Below, in pieces: positions 9,844 to 17,709 of a DNA stretch of 64,000 nucleotides (position 1 is the first letter of the stretch; each line of letters begins with the position of its first letter). The notes beneath the pieces are model-generated. The model was not told where the DNA came from. It did not search any database and saw only the letters and a program-made list of their open reading frames with translations. This DNA is from Vibrionales bacterium SWAT-3 (GTDB taxonomy: Bacteria; Pseudomonadota; Gammaproteobacteria; Enterobacterales; Vibrionaceae). The position numbers were made by a program, and so were the translations under genes. The DNA is taken from NCBI GenBank assembly GCA_000169995.1, contig AAZW01000008.1:78983-142982 (forward strand), in the 5' to 3' direction.

Positions 9844-11077
9844 AAGGGCGGGATCGAACTTTAACCATTGAAAATAATGGATTTATTTTACAGGGAACTT
9901 TTTTAGATAATCACGATCTGATCATGAAGTAAAAAAACATGAGAAATTCGCACATGATTATCATTGAGCAACTTAAAAAAGTGAAAGATACCCGTTCGCA
10001 CATCAATCAAGTTTATCCTGTTATGGAAGTCGCTTTCGTGGTCATAACAGCCATGATTTGTGGTCAAAATAAATGGACAGAGATTAAGGATTTCGGTGAA
10101 GGAAATATCGAGTGGTTACGTGAGTATTTCCCCTACGAAAATGGTCTTCCCACTCGACATAATATAGCTGCGATCATGAGATCCGTTGTGCCAGAGACGC
10201 TATTGGAAGCTATGGTGGGCTGGGTCAATTTGCACAGAGAGAAGCATGCACAGCCTATAATCAGTGTTGATGGGAAGGTTCTAAAAGGGGCAAAAGCAAG
10301 CAAACAACAGCACCCCCTCTATATGGTTTCGGCATTTGATGTAGACGAGGGTTTGACTCTCACACACCAACCTTGTGACGGCAAAGGTATGGAGCTGCTA
10401 GCAATAAGAAACATGCTAGACGCTTTAGATATCAAAGGATGTTTATTAACTGCTGATGCCCTGCATTGTCAGGTTGAAACACTGAATAAAGTAGTTGATA
10501 AAGGTGGAGATATCCTAGTACAAGTTAAACTGAATCAACCAAGTTTATTAGCAGAAATTGATGTGCAATTCCAATACTATTGGGCTTTGCCTGAAGATAA
10601 ACAGGAATCATACATCACGGAAGAGAAAGGGCATGGTAGAAAAGAGGTTCGTGAGGTTTACGTGCTTCCTGCAGCCTTCAGCGAAGCACTCAGACAGAAG
10701 TGGTGTCTCGTAAAAAGCATTGTTGCAGTGGTAAGAGATAGGAGTGTCAAAGGGAAAGGAAGTTATGAAACCTCGTACTATATTTGCACAGACCATTTAT
10801 CTTTAGAGTTAGCCTCAAAGGCAACAAGAAAGCATTGGCATATTGAGAATCAGCAGCACTGGGCGTTGGACGTAATTTTCAAAGAAGACGAGCAGCGAAT
10901 TTACGCTGGGGATTCAGCGTTGAATATGGCTTGTTGTCGTCGCTTTGTGCAGAACCTATTTAGAAAATCAGAGGGTAACTTGTCTGTACCAAGAAAGATG
11001 AACCAAGCCGCATGGAATAAAGATTACAGGGAAAAAGTTCTTTTTACATCAGATTAACAAAGTATATTCGCGCCCTT
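9844..11077 (+). mobile_element. ISAs1-family insertion sequence, copy 1
   Basis: The limits come from comparison with the inverted copy at 50999-52232: both are 1234 bp and similarity stops sharply at these points. The ends are imperfect inverted repeats that begin AAGGGCG (AAGGGCGGGATCGAAC left, AAGGGCGCGAATATAC right). It carries one transposase gene. The flanks (TGGTTATTGA left, TGGCGATCGG right) show no target duplication, unlike a simple insertion. The right end cuts into a GH116 gene. Confidence 0.9.
9939..11057 (+). CDS. ISAs1-family DDE transposase, copy 1
   Basis: A 372-aa transposase of the ISAs1 (H-repeat-associated) family. The catalytic acids are visible in ISVDGKVLKGA, in LLTADALHCQ, and in the C-terminal HWHIENQQHWALDVIFKED segment. 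A DDE_Tnp_1-associated N-terminal domain precedes the catalytic core. The start is ATG at 9939; MIIIEQL a few codons later is an alternative. The protein is identical to copy 2 except for Tyr in place of Asp in FQ(Y/D)YWALPED. It appears intact and potentially active. Confidence 0.95.
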   Translation: MRNSHMIIIEQLKKVKDTRSHINQVYPVMEVAFVVITAMICGQNKWTEIKDFGEGNIEWLREYFPYENGLPTRHNIAAIMRSVVPETLLEAMVGWVNLHREKHAQPIISVDGKVLKGAKASKQQHPLYMVSAFDVDEGLTLTHQPCDGKGMELLAIRNMLDALDIKGCLLTADALHCQVETLNKVVDKGGDILVQVKLNQPSLLAEIDVQFQYYWALPEDKQESYITEEKGHGRKEVREVYVLPAAFSEALRQKWCLVKSIVAVVRDRSVKGKGSYETSYYICTDHLSLELASKATRKHWHIENQQHWALDVIFKEDEQRIYAGDSALNMACCRRFVQNLFRKSEGNLSVPRKMNQAAWNKDYREKVLFTSD

Positions 11078-14025
11078 TGGCGATCGGTGGTATCGGTAAT
11101 ACCTTTACACTGACGCCAAATGGTAACACGCCAAACTTCAGTTTTATTCCAGGAATATTTGTCGATTGTTCAGAGCAAGTTATTAATTTTAATGATTTTT
11201 ATGCGTCAGTGATGGATGTGCCGACCATTGAAACGCTCCAGGTTCTTAACGAGCAAGAGCTTAGCGTTCATCTGAATTTTTACCCAGCGCTATTCGATGG
11301 AAAGAAGATAGATAAAGAAAATATTTCGAATGCGATTAATCTCATTCGTGCCGCATTAGAAAATGGTAATTTCTATAAAGAAAATAAAGATAACTTTATA
11401 AAGTGGAATGTCGAGTTTTCTAATAAGACTCAATTATTAATTGAATCCGATTCATTGTCGATTGATTGTCAATTATATGTAGCCTTAGATTTCTTTAATG
11501 GTTTATTAATAAATGATACAACGAGACAGCTATCACTAACTGCGGGAAATAATAGTGATATAGAAAGTGTTAATGGTAGCGATATAGAATATAAGGCTTT
11601 ATATCCATTAGCTGAATATAAATATAATTCTTTTGATGGTATTAATATAAAGCGAAAGGTAGTCTCGCCGATCGTTAAAGAGGATAAGCGTCTCTGTTCT
11701 TTGCCAATGCACTGGAATCACTTCCAGATTACTAATGAATCACAGCAAACACGCGTGATGACGCTTGCTCAACCTCTACAAAACCTGATCGGTTCAACCT
11801 ACCGAAAAGGTCGTGATGGGATTCAAGATTCGGCGTGTACCTTATCTCAAAACCCGATTGCTCAGCAGCATCAAGCAGTGAAGGTCGATGGTGAAAGCCA
11901 CGGTTTTACTGGTGTTCAGCTCACTAGTCAGTCCCCTTATCAAAGTGACATTGAGGGTGAGGTGGTGTTTGGTGTTCAAGCCGAAAACCGTTTGACTGAA
12001 TCTGGCAAGGTGTCGGTGTCTGTTAAGCCAACGCTCTATACTTCGAAAGTGACCCAGCAAACAGAGTTCGCATTGAAAACCGGCCGCACTAATACAGAAT
12101 TCCAAACTGGGATCTACACTGGGCGCGAAGCATTGAGCGCATTAGTTGTGGTTCAGGTTGAACTGGAGCCGGGTGAGTCTGTAGACCTGCGTTTTGCTCA
12201 AGTGATGGCACATAGCAAAGTGATGCTCAATGGCTGGAACTCGGACAAGGCTTATACGCAATTCTACCCTCAAGCGAAACCTGCCTTACCGATGTTAGAA
12301 GATGTTTTACCAAAGCTTGAGGTGATTGAGCAGAAGATCGTTGAGCAACAGACTGCTTTCCTAGAGCAAGCTCAAAGCAAGATATCACAGCCTGAATCGG
12401 CACTGCGCTATGCGACGATGGCGATGAACTCACTATCATTCCTTGCTGAATCAACAGTATGGGATAAAGAAGATAAGTTCCTGGTGAAAGAGTGTGTTGA
12501 TTACCCATTCTTTAATTCACTGGATGTGTATTTCTACGGCTCATTTTCATTGCTCTATTTGCTACCTGAACTTGATGGCTGCGTGATGAAAGAGTTCTCA
12601 AAAGCGATTTTGGCTGAAGATTTTACCCAGCGCCGCTACTGGGAATATGAAGCGACACCGAATGCTGAATTGATTGATGAAAAGTACCAAGGTGTGCGCG
12701 CGATTCGAGGTGCAGTCATCCACGATTTGGGTAGCCCGTTCGACATTCAGCCAGATGCGTATAGCTGGCATAATGTTAAGGAATGGAAGGACTTAGCACC
12801 GAAATACATTCTGATGGTGTACCGTCACTACCAAAACACACAAGATATGTCGGTGGTTAAAGAGTGCTGGCAAGCCGTAACAGAGAGCATCGATTTCTTA
12901 TCTAACTTGATTGCAGACGGCGATGATTTACCACTAACCCGCGGTACTGACGACACCTTTGATAACCTTGCGTCTCACGGTATCTCTATCTACTGTGCGA
13001 GCCTCTGGGTTGCAGGCCTTCAAGCTGCAAGTGAGCTTGCAAAGTTGATGGGCGAACACGATCTAGGCGCGGGTTACCTAACACGTTCGAAAAAGGCATT
13101 AGCAACAGTTGAGCAGAGCTTGTGGGATGAGAAAGAAGGTTATTACCACTTCTTTGTGACGCCTGTCCAAGCTAAGCATCTAACGGGCGAAGGCTACCAA
13201 GCTTTGGAAACTCTCGGGCTTACTTTAACGGGTGATGCGATTGCCGATAAGAATATGCTTAACGATTATCTAAACCAAACCGATACTTCAATAAACATCG
13301 GTAAGGTAGCTCAACGTGTCTCCAAGAAACGTTTGTTGAGTGAAACCGCCCCTCAAGCTTTCACGCAAGAATATCTAGATTTGGTACCGGATTCAGACAA
13401 TAGCTTTAGTGATGCGCTGCTTGCAGATAGCTATCTTAGACTGATTGGCCTAGAGGGAATTTTCCCGCAACAGCGCATTCAGCGTGCATTGGACTATGTT
13501 TATAAACATAACTTCGAGATTAACAGCCCTAAACTTGGGGTGGCGAATATGACGCGCGCCGATGGTTCGCCACATGAGGCTTTTCAGGCGCAAGACGTGT
13601 GGATTGGCGTGCAATTTAGTGTCGCAACAGCGTTGAGTTTAGCGGGGAAATCGCAGCAAGCAGAAACATTGATGGATACCGTGTATACCGCGCTGTATGA
13701 CTATTCAAAAATTCCCTTTGCTGCACCCGAAGGGTTCAACTGTTCTGTCTCTTTCAATGAGCAAGATCTTACAGAATCTTTTGAATTGTCACAAAATGAT
13801 GCGAAAAAGTGGCTTAATGCACTTAAATTGCAAAACTGTGTGCTGTCTGACGGTCGAGTTAATCCTGAGCTGACTAAAGGCAGTGATAAATTTGTTAATA
13901 TGCTGCAAGGTGAAATTCCAGCGGAGCAAGCTACGGTTCTTCACAAGTGGCTTCTGAGCACAGGGTTAAAATATACCGCCGGTCGTTACTTCAGACCGGG
14001 GATGATTTTCGCCTATATGTATTAA
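11077..14025 (+). CDS. GH116-family glycosidase, 5' end removed by the IS
   Basis: This is a bile-acid-glucosidase-type (GBA2-like) family 116 glycosidase, whose members remove glucose or related sugars from beta-linked glycosides. The likely nucleophile is E472 in KECVDYPFFNSLDVYFYGSF, and the likely acid/base is D625 in GTDDTFDN; both contexts match the family. A C-terminal QDVWIGVQ segment is also typical. The frame runs unbroken out of the IS: codon 1 here is a TTG at the IS boundary. The glycine-rich start AIGGIGNTF corresponds to the family's conserved early segment, so the native start and a short N-terminus are missing. Expression would depend on a start or promoter supplied by the IS. 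No signal peptide is visible. The LacI gene downstream suggests a sugar-regulated operon whose upstream genes were lost. Confidence 0.85.
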   Translation: MAIGGIGNTFTLTPNGNTPNFSFIPGIFVDCSEQVINFNDFYASVMDVPTIETLQVLNEQELSVHLNFYPALFDGKKIDKENISNAINLIRAALENGNFYKENKDNFIKWNVEFSNKTQLLIESDSLSIDCQLYVALDFFNGLLINDTTRQLSLTAGNNSDIESVNGSDIEYKALYPLAEYKYNSFDGINIKRKVVSPIVKEDKRLCSLPMHWNHFQITNESQQTRVMTLAQPLQNLIGSTYRKGRDGIQDSACTLSQNPIAQQHQAVKVDGESHGFTGVQLTSQSPYQSDIEGEVVFGVQAENRLTESGKVSVSVKPTLYTSKVTQQTEFALKTGRTNTEFQTGIYTGREALSALVVVQVELEPGESVDLRFAQVMAHSKVMLNGWNSDKAYTQFYPQAKPALPMLEDVLPKLEVIEQKIVEQQTAFLEQAQSKISQPESALRYATMAMNSLSFLAESTVWDKEDKFLVKECVDYPFFNSLDVYFYGSFSLLYLLPELDGCVMKEFSKAILAEDFTQRRYWEYEATPNAELIDEKYQGVRAIRGAVIHDLGSPFDIQPDAYSWHNVKEWKDLAPKYILMVYRHYQNTQDMSVVKECWQAVTESIDFLSNLIADGDDLPLTRGTDDTFDNLASHGISIYCASLWVAGLQAASELAKLMGEHDLGAGYLTRSKKALATVEQSLWDEKEGYYHFFVTPVQAKHLTGEGYQALETLGLTLTGDAIADKNMLNDYLNQTDTSINIGKVAQRVSKKRLLSETAPQAFTQEYLDLVPDSDNSFSDALLADSYLRLIGLEGIFPQQRIQRALDYVYKHNFEINSPKLGVANMTRADGSPHEAFQAQDVWIGVQFSVATALSLAGKSQQAETLMDTVYTALYDYSKIPFAAPEGFNCSVSFNEQDLTESFELSQNDAKKWLNALKLQNCVLSDGRVNPELTKGSDKFVNMLQGEIPAEQATVLHKWLLSTGLKYTAGRYFRPGMIFAYMY

Positions 14026-14076
14026 CTTAATGGCACGAATTTCAACGAAAGCAGTGGTATGCAGGTTGAAATTGAC

Positions 14077-14096
14077 GGGGAGCTCTAGGGCTCCCC
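14077..14096 (+). terminator. Hairpin between the GH116 gene and lacI-type gene
   Basis: The arms GGGGAGC (14077-14083) and GCTCCCC (14090-14096) form a G+C-rich stem with a 6-base loop. There is no T-run, so it may attenuate read-through instead of ending transcription. Confidence 0.4.
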
Positions 14097-14122
14097 AAAT
14101 GTCACTGGATTAGGGTATCGAG

Positions 14123-15136
14123 ATGCGCACGAAAACTAAAAAAACCACCGTATACGATGTAGCGAGGCTAGCCGGCGTTTCCCCAAGCACGGTTTCTCGT
14201 TTTCTTAATCGAACCACTTATGTGTCGGATGATAAAAGCCAGAACATCGAACAGGCCATCAAAGACACTGGCTACAAGCCCAATTTTCAGATGCAGGAGA
14301 ACATCAATCGCCGTTCACTCACGATAGGCGTATTGGTACAGCACCCTGATAGCCCTTATACCAGTCGTATCCTCAACGACATGGAGAAAACCCTGATAGC
14401 TCAAGGCTATTCGTTAGTGATAGCAACCGGACATTGGCAAAAAAAGCTGGAGATACACGCCTTAGAGTATCTGGCTAAGAGCAATGTCGACGGCATGATC
14501 ATCGTGACAGGCAGTATTACCAAAGAGGATATTGCTAAGTACGCGTCAGACATTCCGGTGGTTGCGGTGGGCTATGACATGGTTGCAGATAATGTTCGCT
14601 CAATTAACATTGATAATGTGTTGGGTGGTTACATGGCAACCCTCCATTTGCTACAACAGGGGCACGTGAATATTGCTCATATCAAAGGGCTTTCAAGCCA
14701 GCCAGACGCAGGTAACCGCTTCGAAGGCTATAAAAAAGCACTCCAAGAGGCAGGTATCAAGGTGAGGCCAAAACTCGTCAAGCAAGGGGATTTCAGTAGT
14801 GAAACTGGCTATGAGAAGACTGTTGAGTTGATTGAATCTAAGATTCACTTCTCTGCACTGTTTGCTGCCAATGATCAAACCGCTTACGGTGCGATTAAGG
14901 CGCTCCATGATCACGGCTACAAAGTACCTGAAGATGTGTCAGTGATTGGCTTTGATGACTTACCTACGTCGAAGTATTTCACGCCAGCGTTAACCACTTT
15001 AAGACAGCCGATTGAAGAGATTGGTGAGGTGTGTGCTCAGTCTATTTTGAATTTACTTTCAGGTGAAAGACATGAAGCGCGACTACCACCGATTGATTTA
15101 CTTGTTAGAGAATCGACGAAGTCTTTGTATCGTTAG
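14123..15136 (+). CDS. LacI-family transcriptional regulator
   Basis: A 337-aa regulator with the typical layout. The N-terminal helix-turn-helix begins TVYDVARLAGVSPSTVSRFLN (about residues 9-29), followed by a hinge and a periplasmic-binding-protein-like sensor domain from about residue 62. Family hallmarks are the SINIDNVLGGYMA segment, the FAANDQTAYGAIKAL segment and VIGFDDLP near the C-terminus. It lies 97 bp behind the GH116 gene on the same strand, so it probably controls that glycoside-use locus. The inducer is unknown. It looks intact. Confidence 0.93.
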   Translation: MRTKTKKTTVYDVARLAGVSPSTVSRFLNRTTYVSDDKSQNIEQAIKDTGYKPNFQMQENINRRSLTIGVLVQHPDSPYTSRILNDMEKTLIAQGYSLVIATGHWQKKLEIHALEYLAKSNVDGMIIVTGSITKEDIAKYASDIPVVAVGYDMVADNVRSINIDNVLGGYMATLHLLQQGHVNIAHIKGLSSQPDAGNRFEGYKKALQEAGIKVRPKLVKQGDFSSETGYEKTVELIESKIHFSALFAANDQTAYGAIKALHDHGYKVPEDVSVIGFDDLPTSKYFTPALTTLRQPIEEIGEVCAQSILNLLSGERHEARLPPIDLLVRESTKSLYR

Positions 15137-15200
15137 TTGTGAAGTGTTTGAATCGTAGGGGATGACGTTGAAAGACACATTATTTCCCTTCAGAAACGAA

Positions 15201-15224
15201 AAATGTCGCATCCATGCGACATTT
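15201..15224. terminator. Bidirectional terminator between convergent lacI-type and ABC ATPase genes
   Basis: A perfect 10-bp inverted repeat AAATGTCGCA (15201-15210) / TGCGACATTT (15215-15224) with a 4-base loop, flanked by A-rich sequence on the left and CTCTTTT on the right. It lies between two convergent genes. Confidence 0.75.
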
Positions 15225-15332
15225 CTCTTTTGGCGGCCAAACCAGTTTTGCTATATCCATTCTAGAGTGCAATCCATTAGATGCTTTTTCAGAATGTACC
15301 TATAAGACGCTGTTAATCTTGATTAGTTCCCT

Positions 15333-16961
15333 TTAAGCGGCATTTTTTTCCGAATTATTTTCTAAATCGAATGACGCTGCGATGAGTTTCTTGGTGTAGT
15401 CGTTTTTCGGCGCATTAAAAATCTCTTCAGCTGAGCCTTCTTCCATCACTTCACCCTTCTGCATCACAAGTACACGATCTGAAAGTGCCTTCACAACCGA
15501 AAGGTCATGGCTGATGAATAGGAAGCCAATATTGTGCTTGGTTTGGATGTCTTTGAGCAGGTCAATGACGGTTAGCTGCACTGAGCGATCGAGTGCAGAT
15601 GTCGGTTCATCCAATAAAATGAAAGATGGCTCAAGAATCAATGCACGAGCAATAGCAATACGTTGTCTCTGCCCACCAGAGAATTCATGAGGGTAGCGGT
15701 TGATTGAGTTCGGCTCTAGACGAACTTCAATCAGCGCTTTGCGAGCTCTTTCTAAACGTTCTTGTTTTGACAAGTGAGGTTGATGCACCGTTAAGCCTTC
15801 GGTGATGATCTCCCCAACCGTCATACGTGGCGATAAAGAACCATAAGGGTCTTGGAACACCATTTGAACATCTTTTTTCAGACTATGGCGCTGTTTGTCG
15901 TTGAGTAAGCTGACGTCTTGTCCCTTATAAACAATACGACCTGAGCTTGGCAATAAGCCGATCAACGCACGTCCAAGGGTTGATTTTCCTGAGCCTGATT
16001 CGCCAACAATACCGAGGGTTTCACCTTGTTTTAGGTTCAGCGAGATGCCTTTCACCGCTTCAAAGTACTGATTTTTTGACTTGATGAAGTGCGGTTTCAC
16101 CAAGAACTTAACGCGAATATCATCAGCAGACAGAAGCTCTGGAGCTGCGGCGCTTACCGGATCTTTCGCTCCTTTAGGTATCGAGTTAATGAGCATTCGT
16201 GTGTAGTCATGTTTAGGACTATCGAACAGAGATTGAGTCATCCCTTCTTCTACGAGTTCACCTTTACACATCACTAGCACACGATCGGCGAAGTGTTTCA
16301 CCACACCTAAGTCATGGGTGATGAACAAAATTGCCATTCCCATCTTGCCTTGGATCTCTTTGATAAGAGAAAGCACTTCAGCTTGAACCGTGACATCGAG
16401 TGCTGTCGTCGGTTCGTCCGCAATCAGAATATCCGGTTCATTAATCAGTGCCATTGCAATCATGATGCGCTGCAACTGACCACCCGAAAATTCGTGAGGG
16501 TACTTGGTGTACGACTTTTCTGGCATTGGCAAGTGCACAAGATTAAACAGCTCAATCACTCGCTGTTTGGCTTGAGACTTTGACACTTTACGATGACACA
16601 TAATAGCTTCTGCCACTTGAATACCGACGCGCAGATATGGGTTCAAAGATGTCATCGGCTCTTGAAAGATCATGCCGATTCTGTCGCCACGAATCGACTG
16701 CATTTCACGCTCTGATTTTTCGAGAACAGATTCGCCTTCAAACTCGATTTGAGACTGCGGATCAATAATGGCGTTGTCTGGAAGTAGACGCATCAGTGCG
16801 TTAGAAGAGACAGATTTACCAGAACCTGATTCACCAACAATGGCCAAGGTTTCGCTAGATTTAAGGGTAAAGTTAACCTTTTTCACCGCATCAACGATTC
16901 CATCGTTGGTTTTGAAGCTAACGGAGAGGTTATTGACTTTAAGAAGAGCCCGGTCCGACAT
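15333..16961 (-). CDS. Fused duplicated ABC transporter ATP-binding protein (YejF/oligopeptide type)
   Basis: A 542-aa protein made of two complete ATPase domains in tandem, as in YejF and GsiA. The first has Walker A GESGSGKS near residue 40 and signature FSGGQLQR; the second has GESGSGKST near residue 317 and FSGGQRQR. Each also has a Walker B aspartate (ADEPT, LDEPT) and an H-loop THDL/SHDL. It would energise import of peptides or similar small ligands. No permease or binding protein lies nearby, so it is an orphan ATPase. It sits 12 bp downstream of the unknown 166-aa gene, behind a Fur-box match, which hints at an iron-related substrate (inference). Confidence 0.92.
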   Translation of the reverse strand: MSDRALLKVNNLSVSFKTNDGIVDAVKKVNFTLKSSETLAIVGESGSGKSVSSNALMRLLPDNAIIDPQSQIEFEGESVLEKSEREMQSIRGDRIGMIFQEPMTSLNPYLRVGIQVAEAIMCHRKVSKSQAKQRVIELFNLVHLPMPEKSYTKYPHEFSGGQLQRIMIAMALINEPDILIADEPTTALDVTVQAEVLSLIKEIQGKMGMAILFITHDLGVVKHFADRVLVMCKGELVEEGMTQSLFDSPKHDYTRMLINSIPKGAKDPVSAAAPELLSADDIRVKFLVKPHFIKSKNQYFEAVKGISLNLKQGETLGIVGESGSGKSTLGRALIGLLPSSGRIVYKGQDVSLLNDKQRHSLKKDVQMVFQDPYGSLSPRMTVGEIITEGLTVHQPHLSKQERLERARKALIEVRLEPNSINRYPHEFSGGQRQRIAIARALILEPSFILLDEPTSALDRSVQLTVIDLLKDIQTKHNIGFLFISHDLSVVKALSDRVLVMQKGEVMEEGSAEEIFNAPKNDYTKKLIAASFDLENNSEKNAA

Positions 16962-16973
16962 GATATATCCTTA

Positions 16974-17474
16974 TCAATTTAAGACGTTTGGTGAAGATTG
17001 AACTTCTGACGTTGTTTTAAGTTGCCCAAAATGGTGATGAGCACGTTGAATTTGTTCTAGCTCTAGCATCCAATGCGAGCTGCGTTGAGCACTACAAAAA
17101 GCGATCAGGTGATTGAGTAGATCTTCACTCTGCTTTTCCAGTAACCCGTGGGTGCGTTGAATCAGCTCTGTGCTCTCAAGAGAGATAAATTGCATTAACG
17201 CATAAGACTGATTCAATGTATCAAAGGCTTGTTGGTGTTGCCCTAAACGGTTGAGAATCTCAGATTGAGCCACGCTTGCATCTCTGAGTCCCGCAAGTAG
17301 ACAGGCAAATTGGCAAGGCTTGATATCGCTTTGGTATGCCGCATCTTGAATGTGGTGAGGAAGAGAATTGAGAACATCACCATAAAGGCGCTGTGCTTCG
17401 GGCCAGTGACCTTGCTCCATTAACTGTTCAGCTTTTAGGTAGTGCATCCAGCATCGTTCAATTTCCATATCCAC
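16974..17474 (-). CDS. Unknown 166-aa protein, first gene of the Fur-box operon
   Basis: A soluble helical protein with no signal peptide or membrane segment. Repeated helix pairs such as AEQLMEQGHWPEAQRLYGDVLN look like a degenerate TPR repeat. Later segments are rich in Gln, Leu and His. I do not recognise the family. It is the first gene of a two-gene minus-strand operon with the fused ATPase, 12 bp upstream of it. Its start lies about 30 bp downstream of the Fur-box match at 17506-17520, so it is probably repressed when iron is plentiful. Confidence 0.7.
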   Translation of the reverse strand: MDMEIERCWMHYLKAEQLMEQGHWPEAQRLYGDVLNSLPHHIQDAAYQSDIKPCQFACLLAGLRDASVAQSEILNRLGQHQQAFDTLNQSYALMQFISLESTELIQRTHGLLEKQSEDLLNHLIAFCSAQRSSHWMLELEQIQRAHHHFGQLKTTSEVQSSPNVLN

Positions 17475-17505
17475 ATCCTCGATTGATAATATTTTAAAAT
17501 GTTAA

Positions 17506-17520
17506 TGATATTTATTATCA
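17506..17520 (-). promoter_or_regulatory. Probable Fur box upstream of the unknown gene/ABC ATPase operon
   Basis: TGATATTTATTATCA matches the 7-1-7 Fur consensus TGATAATnATTATCA at 13 of 14 defined positions. The overlapping 19-mer at 17501-17519 matches the classical 19-bp box at 16 positions. It lies in the divergent region between the minus-strand operon (start 17474) and the Lon-like gene (start 17710), much closer to the former. Confidence 0.65.
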
Positions 17521-17697
17521 ATTGCAAATTAAAATCATTCATATGTTAGGTTTGGTGAATTAAATAGCTTGTTATTCGTAAAATTGCATTAAATTGTGTG
17601 TTATTTGTTCGGTTGAACAGCGATGTAGCGTAAGTCACTAAATTTATAGGCAATTACATCTACACTGAATTTATCTACACCCAAGAAATAAAGGACT

Positions 17698-17704
17698 AAG
17701 GAGG
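17698..17704 (+). promoter_or_regulatory. Ribosome binding site that fixes the start of the Lon-like gene
   Basis: A perfect AAGGAGG lies at 17698-17704. It overlaps the GTG at 17704 and so cannot serve that codon, but it is ideally spaced (5 bases) for the ATG at 17710, which I take as the start. Confidence 0.8.
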
Positions 17705-17709
17705 TGGCG

